From: Pontederia crassipes
Taxonomy: Eukaryota; Streptophyta; Magnoliopsida; Commelinales; Pontederiaceae
Assembly: GCA_030549335.1 (NCBI GenBank)
Contig: CM060194.1
Coordinates: forward strand, 31,268,171 to 31,332,170
Direction: 5' to 3'
Length of the DNA: 64,000 nt
The number at the start of each line of letters is the position of its first letter. Position 1 is the first letter of the stretch. The notes under the pieces were generated by a model. It worked only from the letters and a program-made list of their open reading frames with translations. It was not told the origin of the DNA and made no database searches. Position numbers and translations under genes: made by a program. Below are positions 44,598-56,159 of this stretch, piece after piece.

Positions 44598-45245
44598 AAA
44601 TTCATGCTCTAACTTTTGTTCATTTGACATAATATATTACCGATGTTTCTTTAATAAAATTTTTATCATCTTTCAAATAATAATTATTTAATTGATAGTT
44701 ACTTTATTATATTATTTAACTTATTATACTATTTTATTTTACTTTATTATGTTTTGATTTATTTAGTATGCATCTTACAAAAATGTTAGGAATATGAAAG
44801 AAATTTATTTAACATAATTTATTTTTTTATTAACTTATATTATTCACACTACAGTAAAATGATGATTTATTGACCAATTTTTAGGAACCAATTATATTTG
44901 GTTCTTAAAAGTATAAATATTAGAGACTAATGTAATACTAGTCCCAAATTCTTATTCATGTGAAACCAAAATTTAATTTGTGGTCACTAATAAATAATTT
45001 TTTAAGAACTAATGGAAAAATTTTGGTCATTAAAATTTTTTAATGACCAGCTTGTAGAGACCACGAAGGACCAAGATATTTTGGTCTCAAAAAGTATTAA
45101 AGACTAAAATTGAGATTTTAGGAACTAAGGTGTTTGATTTCTAAAAAGTTTTTTTAGTGTAGTGTCAATCAGAATGATCGATTTGATCCGATCCGATCGG
45201 TTCAACCTGACCCGACCATCAATCTGGATTGATGGCCGATTTCGA
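44340..45245. repeat. GATCCG-rich dispersed repeat, copy B, split by a CACTA MITE
   Basis: The left part (44340-44520) contains CGGCCGGTCAGACACTCGGA, GGGTCATC and GATCGATCCCACGG. The right part (45165-45245) contains GATCCGATCCGATCGGTTCA and CTGACCCGACC. The same style as 16505-16965. The CACTA MITE at 44847-45164 inserted into its AT-rich centre. A short (TA)n tract is at about 44571-44595. Confidence 0.55.
44847..45164. mobile_element. Non-autonomous CACTA (En/Spm) element, 318 bp
   Basis: Begins CACTACAGTAAAATGA and ends TTTTAGTGTAGTG, whose complement is CACTACACTAAAA. It is flanked by a perfect 3-bp target duplication, TCA (44844-44846 and 45165-45167), as expected for CACTA. The interior is non-coding with recurring GGAACCAA/GGAACTAA and TTTTGGTC phrases on both strands, which could be subterminal transposase-binding repeats. 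Confidence 0.88.
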
Positions 45246-46009
45246 GTTTTACAGCATTGCTTTAACATTATCACTGGGATATACTTTAACATACACATAT
45301 ATAATTCATTCATGCGGTAGATCGAACTAAATCAAGGTTGTCAACAGTGCACACAGAAATGTTAATACTATAAACATATTTTGATATTATTTTAATGGCT
45401 TAAATTTTTTAAATTATTGATAGTTTATTTAATTAACATTATATCGTAATCTTGGGATCCACCATTTCTTAGGAGAACCAATTTTGGTAATTAGGAGGGC
45501 ATTTGAACATATATTTTTTTAATGTACATTTGTCTCTAGTGTTGTTAATATGACGTAATAAGATTTTATTCGATTTCAACAAGTTGAAGCATTAAATTAT
45601 TTTATTCAACTGGAATAATTTATTTGGGTAAATAACTTGGCACAATTTAGTGAACTGAGTCCCTCCATATATTTATTTCACTCACCTACCACTTCGGAAA
45701 AAAAAAGTATTTGGTACATGACGGTGAATTCATGTAACAAAATTATGGAGCGTAGAAGGCCACTCAAATAGTTAAGAACTGGTAAATGCATGAGGAGAAG
45801 AGCGAAATATGACCGATTCAGTTACTTACAAATTCTACATATCATCCCAAAATTCTATTCTCGTCACATCAATTTTGAATCGTTATGATTCACCCCGATT
45901 ATTTTGACTCTTTAATTTTCGTCAATAAGAATATCACATCTGAATACTCATAATAATTAATGAATACAGTTCGGAAGCTAGGCATAGGTAATCAAAGATA
46001 CATAGGATG
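45246..46009. other. AT-rich intergenic DNA containing a dispersed repeat
   Basis: 45720-45830 shares GGTGAATTCATG, AAAATTAT, GTAGAAG and AGGAGAAGAGCGAAATATGA with 58019-58105. Otherwise no feature. Confidence 0.6.
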
Positions 46010-46815
46010 TTTGACAATAACACCATCAACTAAATTTCAGTTATAATTATTCAACTTTGGGATATTTTTAGTATGATCATGTAATTTCACTTTGTAATAT
46101 TATGATCATCTAATTTTACAAATGTTTTAACCACGGTCTGACTCATTATTGTCAGTCAATCGATGGATCATTGACGTGACGCTGACGGATAGCTGGTATA
46201 AAAATATCATATATTATAATATTTTTATTAGTCCAAAGTTTAGGGCAAAAAATTGATCTATATTTTATTTTTTTCTAATTTTTATTTACATAATTTAATA
46301 ATATTAATTATTATCATATTATATATTTAATACGCATAAAAAAAATTGGACGGTCCGATCAGATTAGGTCATGCCCAAGCCATGTCGGGTCAATGTAAGT
46401 GCCTTTAGTTTTTATTTATTTATGTATTTTATTATTTTTAGTATTATATTTAATATTTATTATTATTTTAAGTTTTTAATGATGATCGTGATTGAAATTT
46501 GAAAAGTTGAATGAATATGTCTAAAAATTTTGGAAAGTTGAACGACCATACAAAATTCAGTTTAGGTAAAGGAGAGAGAAAAATGTTGACGTGTCATTTT
46601 TTATTTTTTTAAAAAAATGATGTAGAGGAGAGAGAAAATATTGACGTGGCGCCACGTAAGTATCTATGTTAGCGCCACATCAGTGATCATCGGTTGGCGA
46701 GATGACCATGGTTGAAATATTTATGAAGTTAGATGACCGTGGTGATGACCATACTAAAAATACCCCTAAAGTTAGATATCATAAAAGCGTCCAAACTTGA
46801 CACCATAATACATAA
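46010..46815. mobile_element. Foldback-type DNA transposon, about 0.8 kb
   Basis: Long inverted repeats. The left arm (about 46025-46145) includes GGGATATTTTTAGTATGATC, then CATCTAATTTTACAAATGTT and TTAACCACGGTC. The complement of the right arm (about 46685-46810) reads GGGGTATTTTTAGTATGGTC, then CATCTAACTTCATAAATATT and TTCAACCATGGTC. The arms exceed 100 bp at perhaps 75-80% identity by eye. The interior has two related segments around AAAATATTGACGTGGCGCC and AAAATGTTGACGTGTCA. No ORF. Ends and target duplication were not resolved. Confidence 0.7.
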
Positions 46816-49367
46816 CATCTACTCTCAACAAGGAGTAACATAACATAACATGACCTTATTCATGTGCACGTCACTTGACCAAAAGTTACCACATATATGT
46901 CAATTGAGCAATAGAAAAATCAAATACCTACAAGGATCAACACAAGATAGGAAGTTCTCTTGTTAATATAAAACTAAGTGTAATAATATCACTAGCAAGT
47001 CACAAAGAGGATCCATTAAGAATAAGCAAGAGAAAACACAACAATTTATCTTTGAAGTATGTAAGGATCATCATTTTAAGGAATGATGAATAATAAGATT
47101 CATTTCATGTAAAACATGTGGAAAATGATATGATAATCAAATTTTTTTACCATGGTGGAAAGACCATATCTTAATTTATTCATATGATAGTTCATCTTTC
47201 ACTTAAAAATGCATGTATTCATCATTGCTCGATATTTAGCATCTTAAGGACATAATCCTTTCATCATCTTTTAGTATTTCATTTCATCATGTAGTTCATC
47301 TTTTCATTCATCATTTGGTTCATCTTTTAATTTCATCATGTAGTTCATCTTTTCATTCATCATTTGGTTCATCTTTTAATTTCATCATTAAAATAGTTGG
47401 AAGAGCTCTCCAGTTCAGGGTGAGTCATGTGAACACAACAATGTGTCATTACCTATATCATTGATAGCCCATGGAGGATGTGCCATGGCGGGTGCCCCAT
47501 AATAGGAAGGATGCTTTGCCTCTTGGGTAGAATCTTTTTTGTCAATTAGGATGGAGTAGTCACGCATAGAGGAACAATGGCTCACAATGTTTTGCCTTCA
47601 TCAAGGCGCGTAGCTTCATTGTTTTACCTTCAGTCCAAATAACTGTCGTTCCATCATCATCATATATTTAGTTCTATCATAAGTAGGCAATGCCAATTCT
47701 CCTTTTTCATCTTTTATCTTTCTTAGCCTATCATTCTATCTTTTGGCCAACAAGAATCCAACTAGGACTTGTGGAGCAAGATCAGCTCCAAATCATCTTA
47801 AGGAATCATATGGGGATGCCATCAAAATCATTTGGACAGATTTAGCTAAAGTCAAATTAATAATTTAAATCATGTGTTCTTTGTCCAAACTTTTGGGATC
47901 CCGCTAAGTCAAGCAATTATTTGGGGCTTAAGGTTCATCGACGTTTGAAAGGTTGAGCGAACATTCGGTCTTAACGTATTATTTGGTTGTTCAAAAGCCA
48001 AGTGCGATGCAGACACCCGATAGGTTGAACATACATCAATATGAACTCACGATCGAGAGTTTCGGACGTTCGAAACTTGGTTGATCGTCTTGATTATCCA
48101 AGTTATAATTTTAAGATTTTTGGTTCATTGTCACTGGTGACCGGTCAGGATTCTAGTTGACTGATCATATAAATTTTATTCTCGGTATAATATAGTTAAT
48201 GTCCCTGAGATGGACCAGTCATCCGATATGATAACCATTATTTTTTGCCAAAGAGGAGTAGATGTCCGCTTATAAGACTTATCATCGATTTATCTTGTGT
48301 TGCAAAATCATTAAGTTTTCAACAAATTTTCTACATACAAACATTCTTAAGCATATACAAACATAATCCTAAGATTACATATGATTCAGAGGCCATTCAT
48401 AAACATGTTTATGTCTATTTCATCTTCAATATACTATATGCAAGTAATATAAGACCTTAATAATCATTCCCATATCTATAACTCCATTCATTCTTCGTAT
48501 CAATTCATAAATCCAAATCACAGCAACATATAAGTATCACATAGCTAAATGTAAGCATGCATATGTTTTCTTAAAGGTAATCACTTTCATAATAAGTAGA
48601 GTCATCAACTAATCATTTATAAATTCTATTCCTCAAATCTAACCATTTATCATTGATGGCTGAAAACAATGAAAACATAATAAGTCTGAAAACATGCTTG
48701 AACTTCACTCAATGACCTTATGAAATATGGATCATGGATCTAGACAAACATATCATGAATTTTAGCACATAAAAATCTACAACTATTTACTTTTAGTCCT
48801 AGCAAGTCCGTAAACATGGAAAGTACTATAAGATCATTATGATACCTTATTCTAACATGAATCCAAAGCCCAATTTAGTTCTTAGAAACATGCATAGCTA
48901 TAAAAAAGTTACCTTATGACCTAGATCCAGAAACCACATCTTTCTTAGTCATTTTTTTGTTGTTCTTCGAGTGCTCCAAACTCTAGTTGTTTCTTCTTCT
49001 TCCTCTTGCATTCTCCACTTGTTTAGTACCTTTGATGCAACCATAGCAATGGAACAAACCAACACAACAATGGCGGAAGAGGGTGATGTGAGAAAATGAA
49101 AAGAAAGAAGGAAAAGAAGAGGCACATGGGATTATAAAAGGCCCCAAGTTGGGTGTTTGTGTCTGCTAAATTCCAAAGGCTTGGAAGGTGGAAGGGTGTT
49201 CCAAATACCCAAAGGTTTGGGTGGAAAAGAGGAGTAAAAAATGAATTTGACTTCTCTTTGTGTGCGCTAGAAGTCATGACTTTCAAGTGCTCGTGCCTTG
49301 GAGCGGTCGACTCAAAGTTGGCATCAACATATCTATTTATTTATTTTTAAAATTGTGAGATGTTACA
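46816..49367 (-). repeat. 3' LTR of the minus-strand gypsy element
   Basis: The right border is fixed: on the minus strand the LTR opens TGTAACATCTCACAATTTT at 49367, directly after the end of the integrase region. The left border is uncertain and may be near 46820-46850, next to the foldback element. There is a local triplication of TTCATCATGTAGTTCATC/CATTTGGTTCATC (47278-47390). The sequence is non-coding. Frames at 48245-48460 and 49023-49350 are chance. Confidence 0.6.
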
Positions 49368-52300
49368 TTATAATACCCATAGAAAATAATATTTGATCTT
49401 GAATTTTGCACGAGGTAGAGGCCTACCGAATATGCAGGAAAACTTCTTGTGCATCTTTGACTTGAGTTCCCACGTAGCCTCCTTCCCATGTTGGAACTTC
49501 TATGTGATCTTGACTAGAGGTACTTCTTTTTTCTTCTGACGTTGCATCTTTTGCTCCAAGATCTTCATAAGGTACTCCAAGTAGGCCAAGTCTTCATTCA
49601 GGTTTGGTTTCTCATTCTTGGCCACAATTGAGATGTCATGCTTGTACTTACTGAGCATAAAAATGTGAGACATTGTGCACTTGCGCATAGAAAATGGGGC
49701 AAGGACATTTGCACGCTCTCTCTCCGACAAACTATAGAATGTGGAAGGGACCCATAAATCGAGGATTAAACTTCCCTTTTTGTTAAATCGCATAACCCTC
49801 TTAATCAGGGATATCTCAGAAGTACAAGATCTCTTACTTTTAACACTTGTTCTCTTCTTCTTTTGTCGGCATAGTTCTTTTGTCTTGATTGTGCAGCCTT
49901 CATCCTTTTCTTTATTACTTTGATAGTGTCGGTATACTCTTGGGCTTGAATTGTCGAGTCCTCACTTATGGTTTCTCTCTCGCTGACCTCACCCTAGCAT
50001 GCAGGTGAATGGAATCATCTCTCGTACATTGCCTTAAATGGTGCCATATAGATGCTCTAGTGATGGTTGTTGCAGTACGAAAAGTCGACTTATAGTAGAT
50101 GCTCATTCAAATTGTCATGCCAATCCAATGTACATGCTTTGAGCATGTCTTCAAATGTCTCGATCGTCGTCTTAGACTGGTCATTCGTCCAAGAGTGAAA
50201 GGTCATATGTAGTTCAACTGTATGCCAAATGAATTCTACAAGCTCTTCTAGAATCTCAATGTGAACTTGAGATCACGGTCCAACACAATCGAGATTGAAA
50301 TGTCATGAAGTCGGTTGATCTCTTTGACATACAAGCTGAGCAAGCTCTCCATTGAGTGCTTCCATTTGATCGAAATGAAATGGACAATTTTCATTAACCT
50401 GTTGAACACGATCCAGATGATGACCACTCTACGTCTGAGGCAAGAGAAAATAAAGTCCATTGTAATCTCATCACATTTCCATTTCACAACCCTTAAGGGT
50501 TTCATAAGTTCATACGGTCTTTGCTACCCTTCCTTGATTTGCTAACATATTCGACATTTGGAGACAGAGTCGACAATCCCCCTTTTCATGGCATGCCACC
50601 AAAAGTTGCATCGGATGTCCTAGTACATCTTCATACTTCTCGAGTGGATTGCAAACTCCAACTTGTGGCATTCGTCTATCACCTCTCTTGTGATAGCAAC
50701 ATTATTCGAACTCCATAGGCAGTTCTCATATCAAATCCTTCTTTCATGACTCATAATGTTATCGCTTGTGCATCTTCAAATAATTCTCATTTGTTGGTTA
50801 TGCTGCTAGAATTTGGTCAATCGAACTCGGTTATTATTGATGCATTATCAATAAGGCTTGGTGTCCAATAGCTCTCAGTTCCCATTGGTTGATATCCTTA
50901 ATCAACTCATATCTCCAACATTGTAAGAAAACTAAGGAGTCTTTCTACTTTTTACTGACATCATCGACTATGTAGTTCGCCTTCCACAGACAATAATGGA
51001 TTGCGAAGTTGTAGTCATTTCGGCTCCTTTTGGGTGAACACGTATTTCTGGCTCTTGCGATCCGTGAATACTTGAAAATTTTCATTGTAAAGGTAATGCC
51101 ATCAAATCTTTATAGCAATTATAATCGCGGCTAGCTCAAAATTGTGAGTCAAATAATTAACCTCATGCTTCATCAACTGTCTCGAAGCATAGACTACTAC
51201 ATTTTCGTATTGTATTACAACACATCCCAAGCTAGTATTGCAAACATCGTTCTATGATGTGTCCCCTCTACCACCGAATGGAATGGTGAGGATCAGGGTA
51301 GAGGCTAAATGATTCTTCCACTCTTGGAAGCTTCTCTCGCATTTGTCCGTCTAGATGAACGTCTCATTCTTATTCATTGGGTTGGTGAGCAGAGTTGATA
51401 TCTTCGTGAAATCTTAGATGCAACATCTATAATAGGTCACCAGATTGAGAAAACTATGACCCTTCGTTGTATTCTATGGTCTTACCTAGTTGGTCGATGT
51501 CTCAACTTTCACTAGGTCCACTACAATTCCATTCATAGACACATTGTGCCCTAAAACTATCATCTCCTCCATCCAAAAATCACACTTGGAGAATGAAGAG
51601 TCAGTGTTGGCGCAAAGTTTTTAATATTATCCATAGATGGTTTCGTTGTTGCTATGGGCTAGGGAGTATATCAGTATATCATCCATAAAAATAAGGATAA
51701 ACTGATTCAACTATTGTCAAAAGACTCTATTAATCAAATCCATGAATATCGTCAGTGCATTTGTTAGTTTGAAGAGCATGACCATAAACTCACATGGCCG
51801 TAGCGCAATCGGAAAGCAGTTATCAGCACATCTTCTTATGTCACTCTCAGCTGGTGGTAGCTACACCTCATATCAATTTTTGAGAATGCAGACGCCTTTG
51901 ACATCTAACTAAACAAGTCATCGATTCGAGACAACAAATACTTGTTCTTCATAGTGGCCTTCTTCAGCATCCGAAGATTGATGCACATTCATAAAATGTA
52001 AAAAAATCATCTTTCTTCTTCATAAATTGAATGGGAGCACCTCAAGGGGAGACTTTAGGTCAGATGAAGCCTTTGTCGAGTAAATACATAATATGTTTCT
52101 TCAACTCTTGTATCTTCATCAAAGTCATGCAGTAGGGAGACTTAGAGATTGGTGTCATCACTGGTAGAAAATCAATATTGAAGTCAATCTCTCTCCTCGG
52201 TGGTAGTCTAGAAATATTGTCTAAAAAGATCTCTAAAAACTCTTCAACCATGTTTATCTGATGTAGGGTTGGGGTAGGAACATCCGTCATCACTGTATTG

Positions 52301-52469
52301 GCCAAGTATCCTCTGCAACCCTTTTGTAGTAGCTTATATGTCTTTCTACAATCACCTTGTTGTTCAACATTGTCATGCCTTTGATGACTGCCTTTGAACA
52401 ATTATGGATGTCGATGACAATATTCTTCTTTTTACATAGCACCGATGCATTGCGATTTCACGTTTCTAG

Positions 52470-52880
52470 GGTCCAAAAATGAGTTGAGTCAGATTAAAAT
52501 CATAATTAGGGGTAAAATCGGATTTTGATGTGTTTTAATACAGTGAAAACATGTCAAGACGTTTAATCGAACGTATGAGTAGTGAGTTATCTGATTTTAT
52601 TAACATGCACACTATGGCTCATTTGGTAGTGGCGATGTTACCCTTCATTAGGTCAAGTTCGATTCTTTGTTGGTGAAATTTTTTGTTTTTCATTTCTTTT
52701 TAACCAATTCATGTATATACAATATATATATCCACAACAATTAAATTAAGATAAGAAAGGGCAAAATATATATAATTTGTTGTAAATGATTGCTAATAAA
52801 TTTTATTATTCTTTTAATCATAATATTTAAATAAAACTTATTGCAAATATACTTTTTTATTTATTTTCAATCGATTCATG

Positions 52881-52918
<38 letters not shown>

Positions 52919-53510
52919 ACAAAAATTCCATCTATAATTTTATTGCTTCTTTCTCCACTATTATCTTTTAATCATACTAATGTTTTTACAAGTATAATAA
53001 ATTAATATTAAGATAAATAAAGGACATAATATATAATTTATTGTAAATGATTGCTAATAAATTTTATTTATTCTTTTATTCTTTGGATCATAATATTTAA
53101 ATAAAACTTAATTCATATGATGAAAATATGGTATAGTTGTTATGGTAATAATGAGAACAACAAATAAATACAACTTTAGACAAAAAAAACATCTTATAAA
53201 TACATCTATCTATTTATATCTAAATTTATTAATTTGTTGTAAGTGATATTAATAATATATAAATATTAATAAATATGATGAAATAAAGCTTAAATCATAT
53301 TTTGAAAATATTTGTGAATTTTTATTCATTAATTATTAATGGTATTTTAAGTTTATATATCTATTAGTATATTTGGCATGGTTTAAAAAATAATAACTAT
53401 CATATTAATATTATATCTAAACTCTACGTATTTATGTATCGAGTTTACGATACGAGTTCACACCACGTAAAAAGAACTTAGGTAGAAACTCGAACTTACA
53501 ACCTTGATGA
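52470..53510. repeat. AT-rich insertion inside the gypsy polyprotein, with tRNA-like sequence
   Basis: This block separates the protease DILGMDWLS from the RT N-terminus and is not coding. It has internal duplicates (for example TTGTAAATGATTGCTAATAAATTT at 52779 and 53040; CAATTCATG/CGATTCATGTATA at 52706 and 52870) and a (TA)n tract at about 52885-52914. At 52614-52680 is a tRNA-like pair of promoter boxes (see separate entry). Its borders are only roughly placed. Confidence 0.6.
52608..52690 (+). mobile_element. tRNA-like SINE head or tRNA fossil
   Basis: TGGCTCATTTGG (52614-52625) fits the Pol III A box at 11 of 12 positions. CAAGTTCGATTCTTTG (52663-52678) fits the B box (GTTCGANNC). Spacing of about 38 nt is right for a tRNA-derived promoter. 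It does not fold as a complete tRNA, and a T-rich stretch follows, so a SINE head is more likely than a working tRNA gene. Confidence 0.4.
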
Positions 53511-53927
53511 CAACCAATCCATACCAAGAATGTCATCATTGTTCACCATTGGGGATTACACAAAGATTAGTAGAGAAATCCTTTCCGTCCATGGTAATTG
53601 ACACTTCAGGAAGGTAATGTGGATGGTCCCTATAGGTGTCGGTACATTAATTACATGCATCATTCTCCTAATAGGTACATCCGGGGTGGAAGCACATGCC
53701 TCAGAAATGGAGGAGCACAAAGTACTCTAGTAAACAAGTACAACCACAGGGAGTCCTACTATTTGATTGTATAGACGATATGGTGCTCCGTTTGCATCTC
53801 CCCTATTCCTTTGGTTGTTGGTTGGAGAGTCCCTCATGAAGTGGTCAAGCTTTCTCATTCGATGAATGTGTCGTTCTTCAAATAACATTCTCCTCATGTG
53901 CTCAACCGCAATGGATGCAATTCACCT

Positions 53928-54693
53928 CACTATAACATTTTTACGAATTTTTTATGGCCAAATTCATCTAAAATTTCATGAAATCCATTGAAAAGTCTAT
54001 TTTTTGATATGACATCGTAGTTAGAAAAACGCTTGTTGGTAATGATTTTTCAATGGGCGCATAAAAACCATTAGTGTTTCTAACGGTTAATGTCGTCACA
54101 AAGACGTCCTTTTGGAAATTTCGACAAGTAACCCTTGTCAGAAGTCATGAAGGACGGGTGCTCTTCAAAAGTTCTAATGAGAGTCACCCGTCAAAAATTC
54201 CAATGGGTATCTATCCATCGGAAGTTTTGATGGGTAGCTCCCAAACTTTTGATGGGCGCCTATCCGTCAAATATTTCGATGGAAGCTCTTTCGAAGGCAA
54301 CCATCTTTCGTCGAAATTTCCAACATACCCGTCAGAAAATTTTTTAAAAATATAAAAAGTCGGCCTCCTACTACTGGATTCGATTGCAAGCAGCCTGATC
54401 CGATCGAGGCGGCCTGATCTTGCAGCTTGTGACCAGATCTAGCTACAGGTGGTTTGATCCAACTGAAGCGGTGCCTGTGGTCATATTTGGCCAAGTGGCT
54501 GGATCTGGACAGCATGCAGTCGATTCTGTCGAGAGAGGGAGGGGGAGATGAGAGAGAGGGATCTGCACACAGTCATGAGAGAGAGGGATCTGCACGCAGT
54601 CAGGGGTCATTGTTGCTGGAGCTGCATTGTTGTTGCCAGAGTCAATGGTCGTTGGAGTTGCGAAAGTGAGGGAGATGAGAACATTGTCAGGAC
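53928..54693 (+). mobile_element. 5' end of a CACTA element
   Basis: CACTATAACATTTTTACG at 53928 fits a CACTA terminus, and the next 400 bp carry direct and inverted copies of a TTTTGATGGG-type motif (for example TTCCAATGGG, TTTTGATGGG twice, CCCGTCAAAA, CCATCGGAAG), as in subterminal regions. The segment cuts into the gypsy gag. From about 54360 GC-rich text begins (GGCGGCCTGATC, GATCCGATCG), and at 54551-54595 a 27-bp GA-rich duplication (AGAGAGAGGGATCTGCAC). The downstream end was not found; another repeat is inserted at about 54694. Confidence 0.6.
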
Positions 54694-55925
54694 CTGACCG
54701 GACAATGACCTAGATAGATGTTTGTTTTAGGTCGAACCGGACGAACCATTGGTTGGACCGAATAGTAACGAAATATTATTTAATATGGTATACTAAATTA
54801 AATTATTGTATTTTGATTATATACCAATCTCAAAATGTAATTATAGAAAAGAAAATAACAATAATAAATTTAAATTTTAAGATTTGATGTTAAAATTTAT
54901 TACACACTTAATAAATTAAAACATTATTTAATTTTATTATATATAAATTTTCTATCCTTCAAATTTTTTTTGTATTTCATATCTTTGTTTTTAATGTTAG
55001 AAGTAACAAATAGATATTTTTTCCCAAAATATTATGACAGGATCATATATTCTATAAATGATTATATAGTATAATTAGTGGTTAATATTAAATTTGAACT
55101 TATTACATCTTAAATTAAAGAAAAGTTAAATTTGTGTTAATATGCAACTAGAAGTTGTACAACCAATATGCATCCAATGAATTTGAGCTGTTAGATGTTG
55201 AGATTCAACCTCTATTAAATTTGATATTAATTTATTAAATTTAATCTCAACCATGTAATCATCATCCAACGATTCAGATTCATTGAATTGTACAACTTCT
55301 GGTTACATATTACTTAAACTCATTATAGTATTGTTGTATATTATACATATTACAAAGAAGGTTGCACCATTCATCCCTAACTAATTTATCTAATGTAATA
55401 AATATTATATATAATATAATACATATCACTAACTTCTATTATAATATACATTTATGATATTAATTAATTTGAATAAAATCATAATTCATAAGTTCAAGTT
55501 CAAAGTGTAATCAAATCTAAACTAAATGAAAAAAAAGAACAAGTAATGAGTACAAACATAGTCCCACATTGCTAATAGAAGGAAGATGAGAATAAAGTGA
55601 CAAGTATTAATAAGGGAGAAGACTAATGGGCCAATATCTTTGTTTATTTATGGAGAAAGTTCATCTAAAAATATTTTCCAAATTTATAATAATAAACTTT
55701 ATCAAAATATGTATTACCAAAAAAACTAAAAAAATTTGGCTTGACCCATGAACTACGGTTCAACTTGGTTTTCCCGATTTTGATTGGTTTTGGCCAGTTT
55801 TTGAATTGTTTGAACAAGTTCAATTCAGTTTGACTAAGGTTCCAATTTTGGAGTCTGAAATGGATCATCTTTGTGTCGATGATCAAACCTGTCCGACTGG
55901 CCGGTCCAGTCCGTTCCTGATAACA
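54694..55925. mobile_element. Nested repeat with TGTCAGG...CCTGATAACA ends
   Basis: Starts near TTGTCAGGACCTGACCGG and ends near GGTCCAGTCCGTTCCTGATA. The complement of the right end, TTATCAGGAACGGACTGG, matches the left at 14 of 18 positions. Both ends are rich in GGAC/GGTC/CCGG words, the centre is AT-rich, and no ORF is seen. Text resuming at 55928 (GATGAGAGAGAGGGGTCATC) resembles the text before the insertion (GAGGGAGATGAGA), which supports an insertion into the CACTA element. Superfamily unassigned. Confidence 0.55.
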
Positions 55926-56159
55926 CTAGATGAGAGAGAGGGGTCATCGTCGTCGGAACCATGGGATCACCGATTAATCCAATGAACAAAGTAAATAGTA
56001 TACTCGAAGGGTGGGTGCAGGACGGACGATTCCCAAAATGAAATGGTTAAATAATTGAAAAATTAGACTTGTGATTGATTTAATATGTATTTTCTTTTAC
56101 AAGTCCGTTGTTTACAGAGCCAAAGAGTGTGTGAGAGAAAGAGGGATGGAGAGGAGAGA

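Larger units (their letters stand above)
49368..53927 (-). pseudogene. Decayed Ty3/gypsy polyprotein (gag end, PR, RT, RNase H, IN), minus strand
   Basis: Read from right to left. A gag remnant with a zinc-knuckle-like RKLDHFMRDSPTNNQ is near 53800-53880. The protease end DDILGMDWLS is near 53510-53540. An insertion of about 1 kb follows (about 52470-53510). The RT N-terminus is at 52060-52401 (LLQKGCRGYLANT, MVEEFLEIFLDNISRLPPRR, ISKSPYCMTLMKIQELKKHI, LDKGFI). Broken RT and RNase H lie at about 50900-52050. Integrase occupies about 49440-50800, including KCDEITMDFIFSC, FNRLMKIVHFISI and the C-terminal LAYLEYLMKILEQKMQRQKK with EVPLVKIT. Many stops and frameshifts make it dead. The domain order and the C-terminal region fit Tekay/Del-like elements. 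Its gag is cut at 53928 by the end of a CACTA element. Confidence 0.9.

Noticed and set aside
52608-52690. Functional tRNA gene
   Set aside because: A and B boxes are present, but acceptor and anticodon stems do not pair convincingly.
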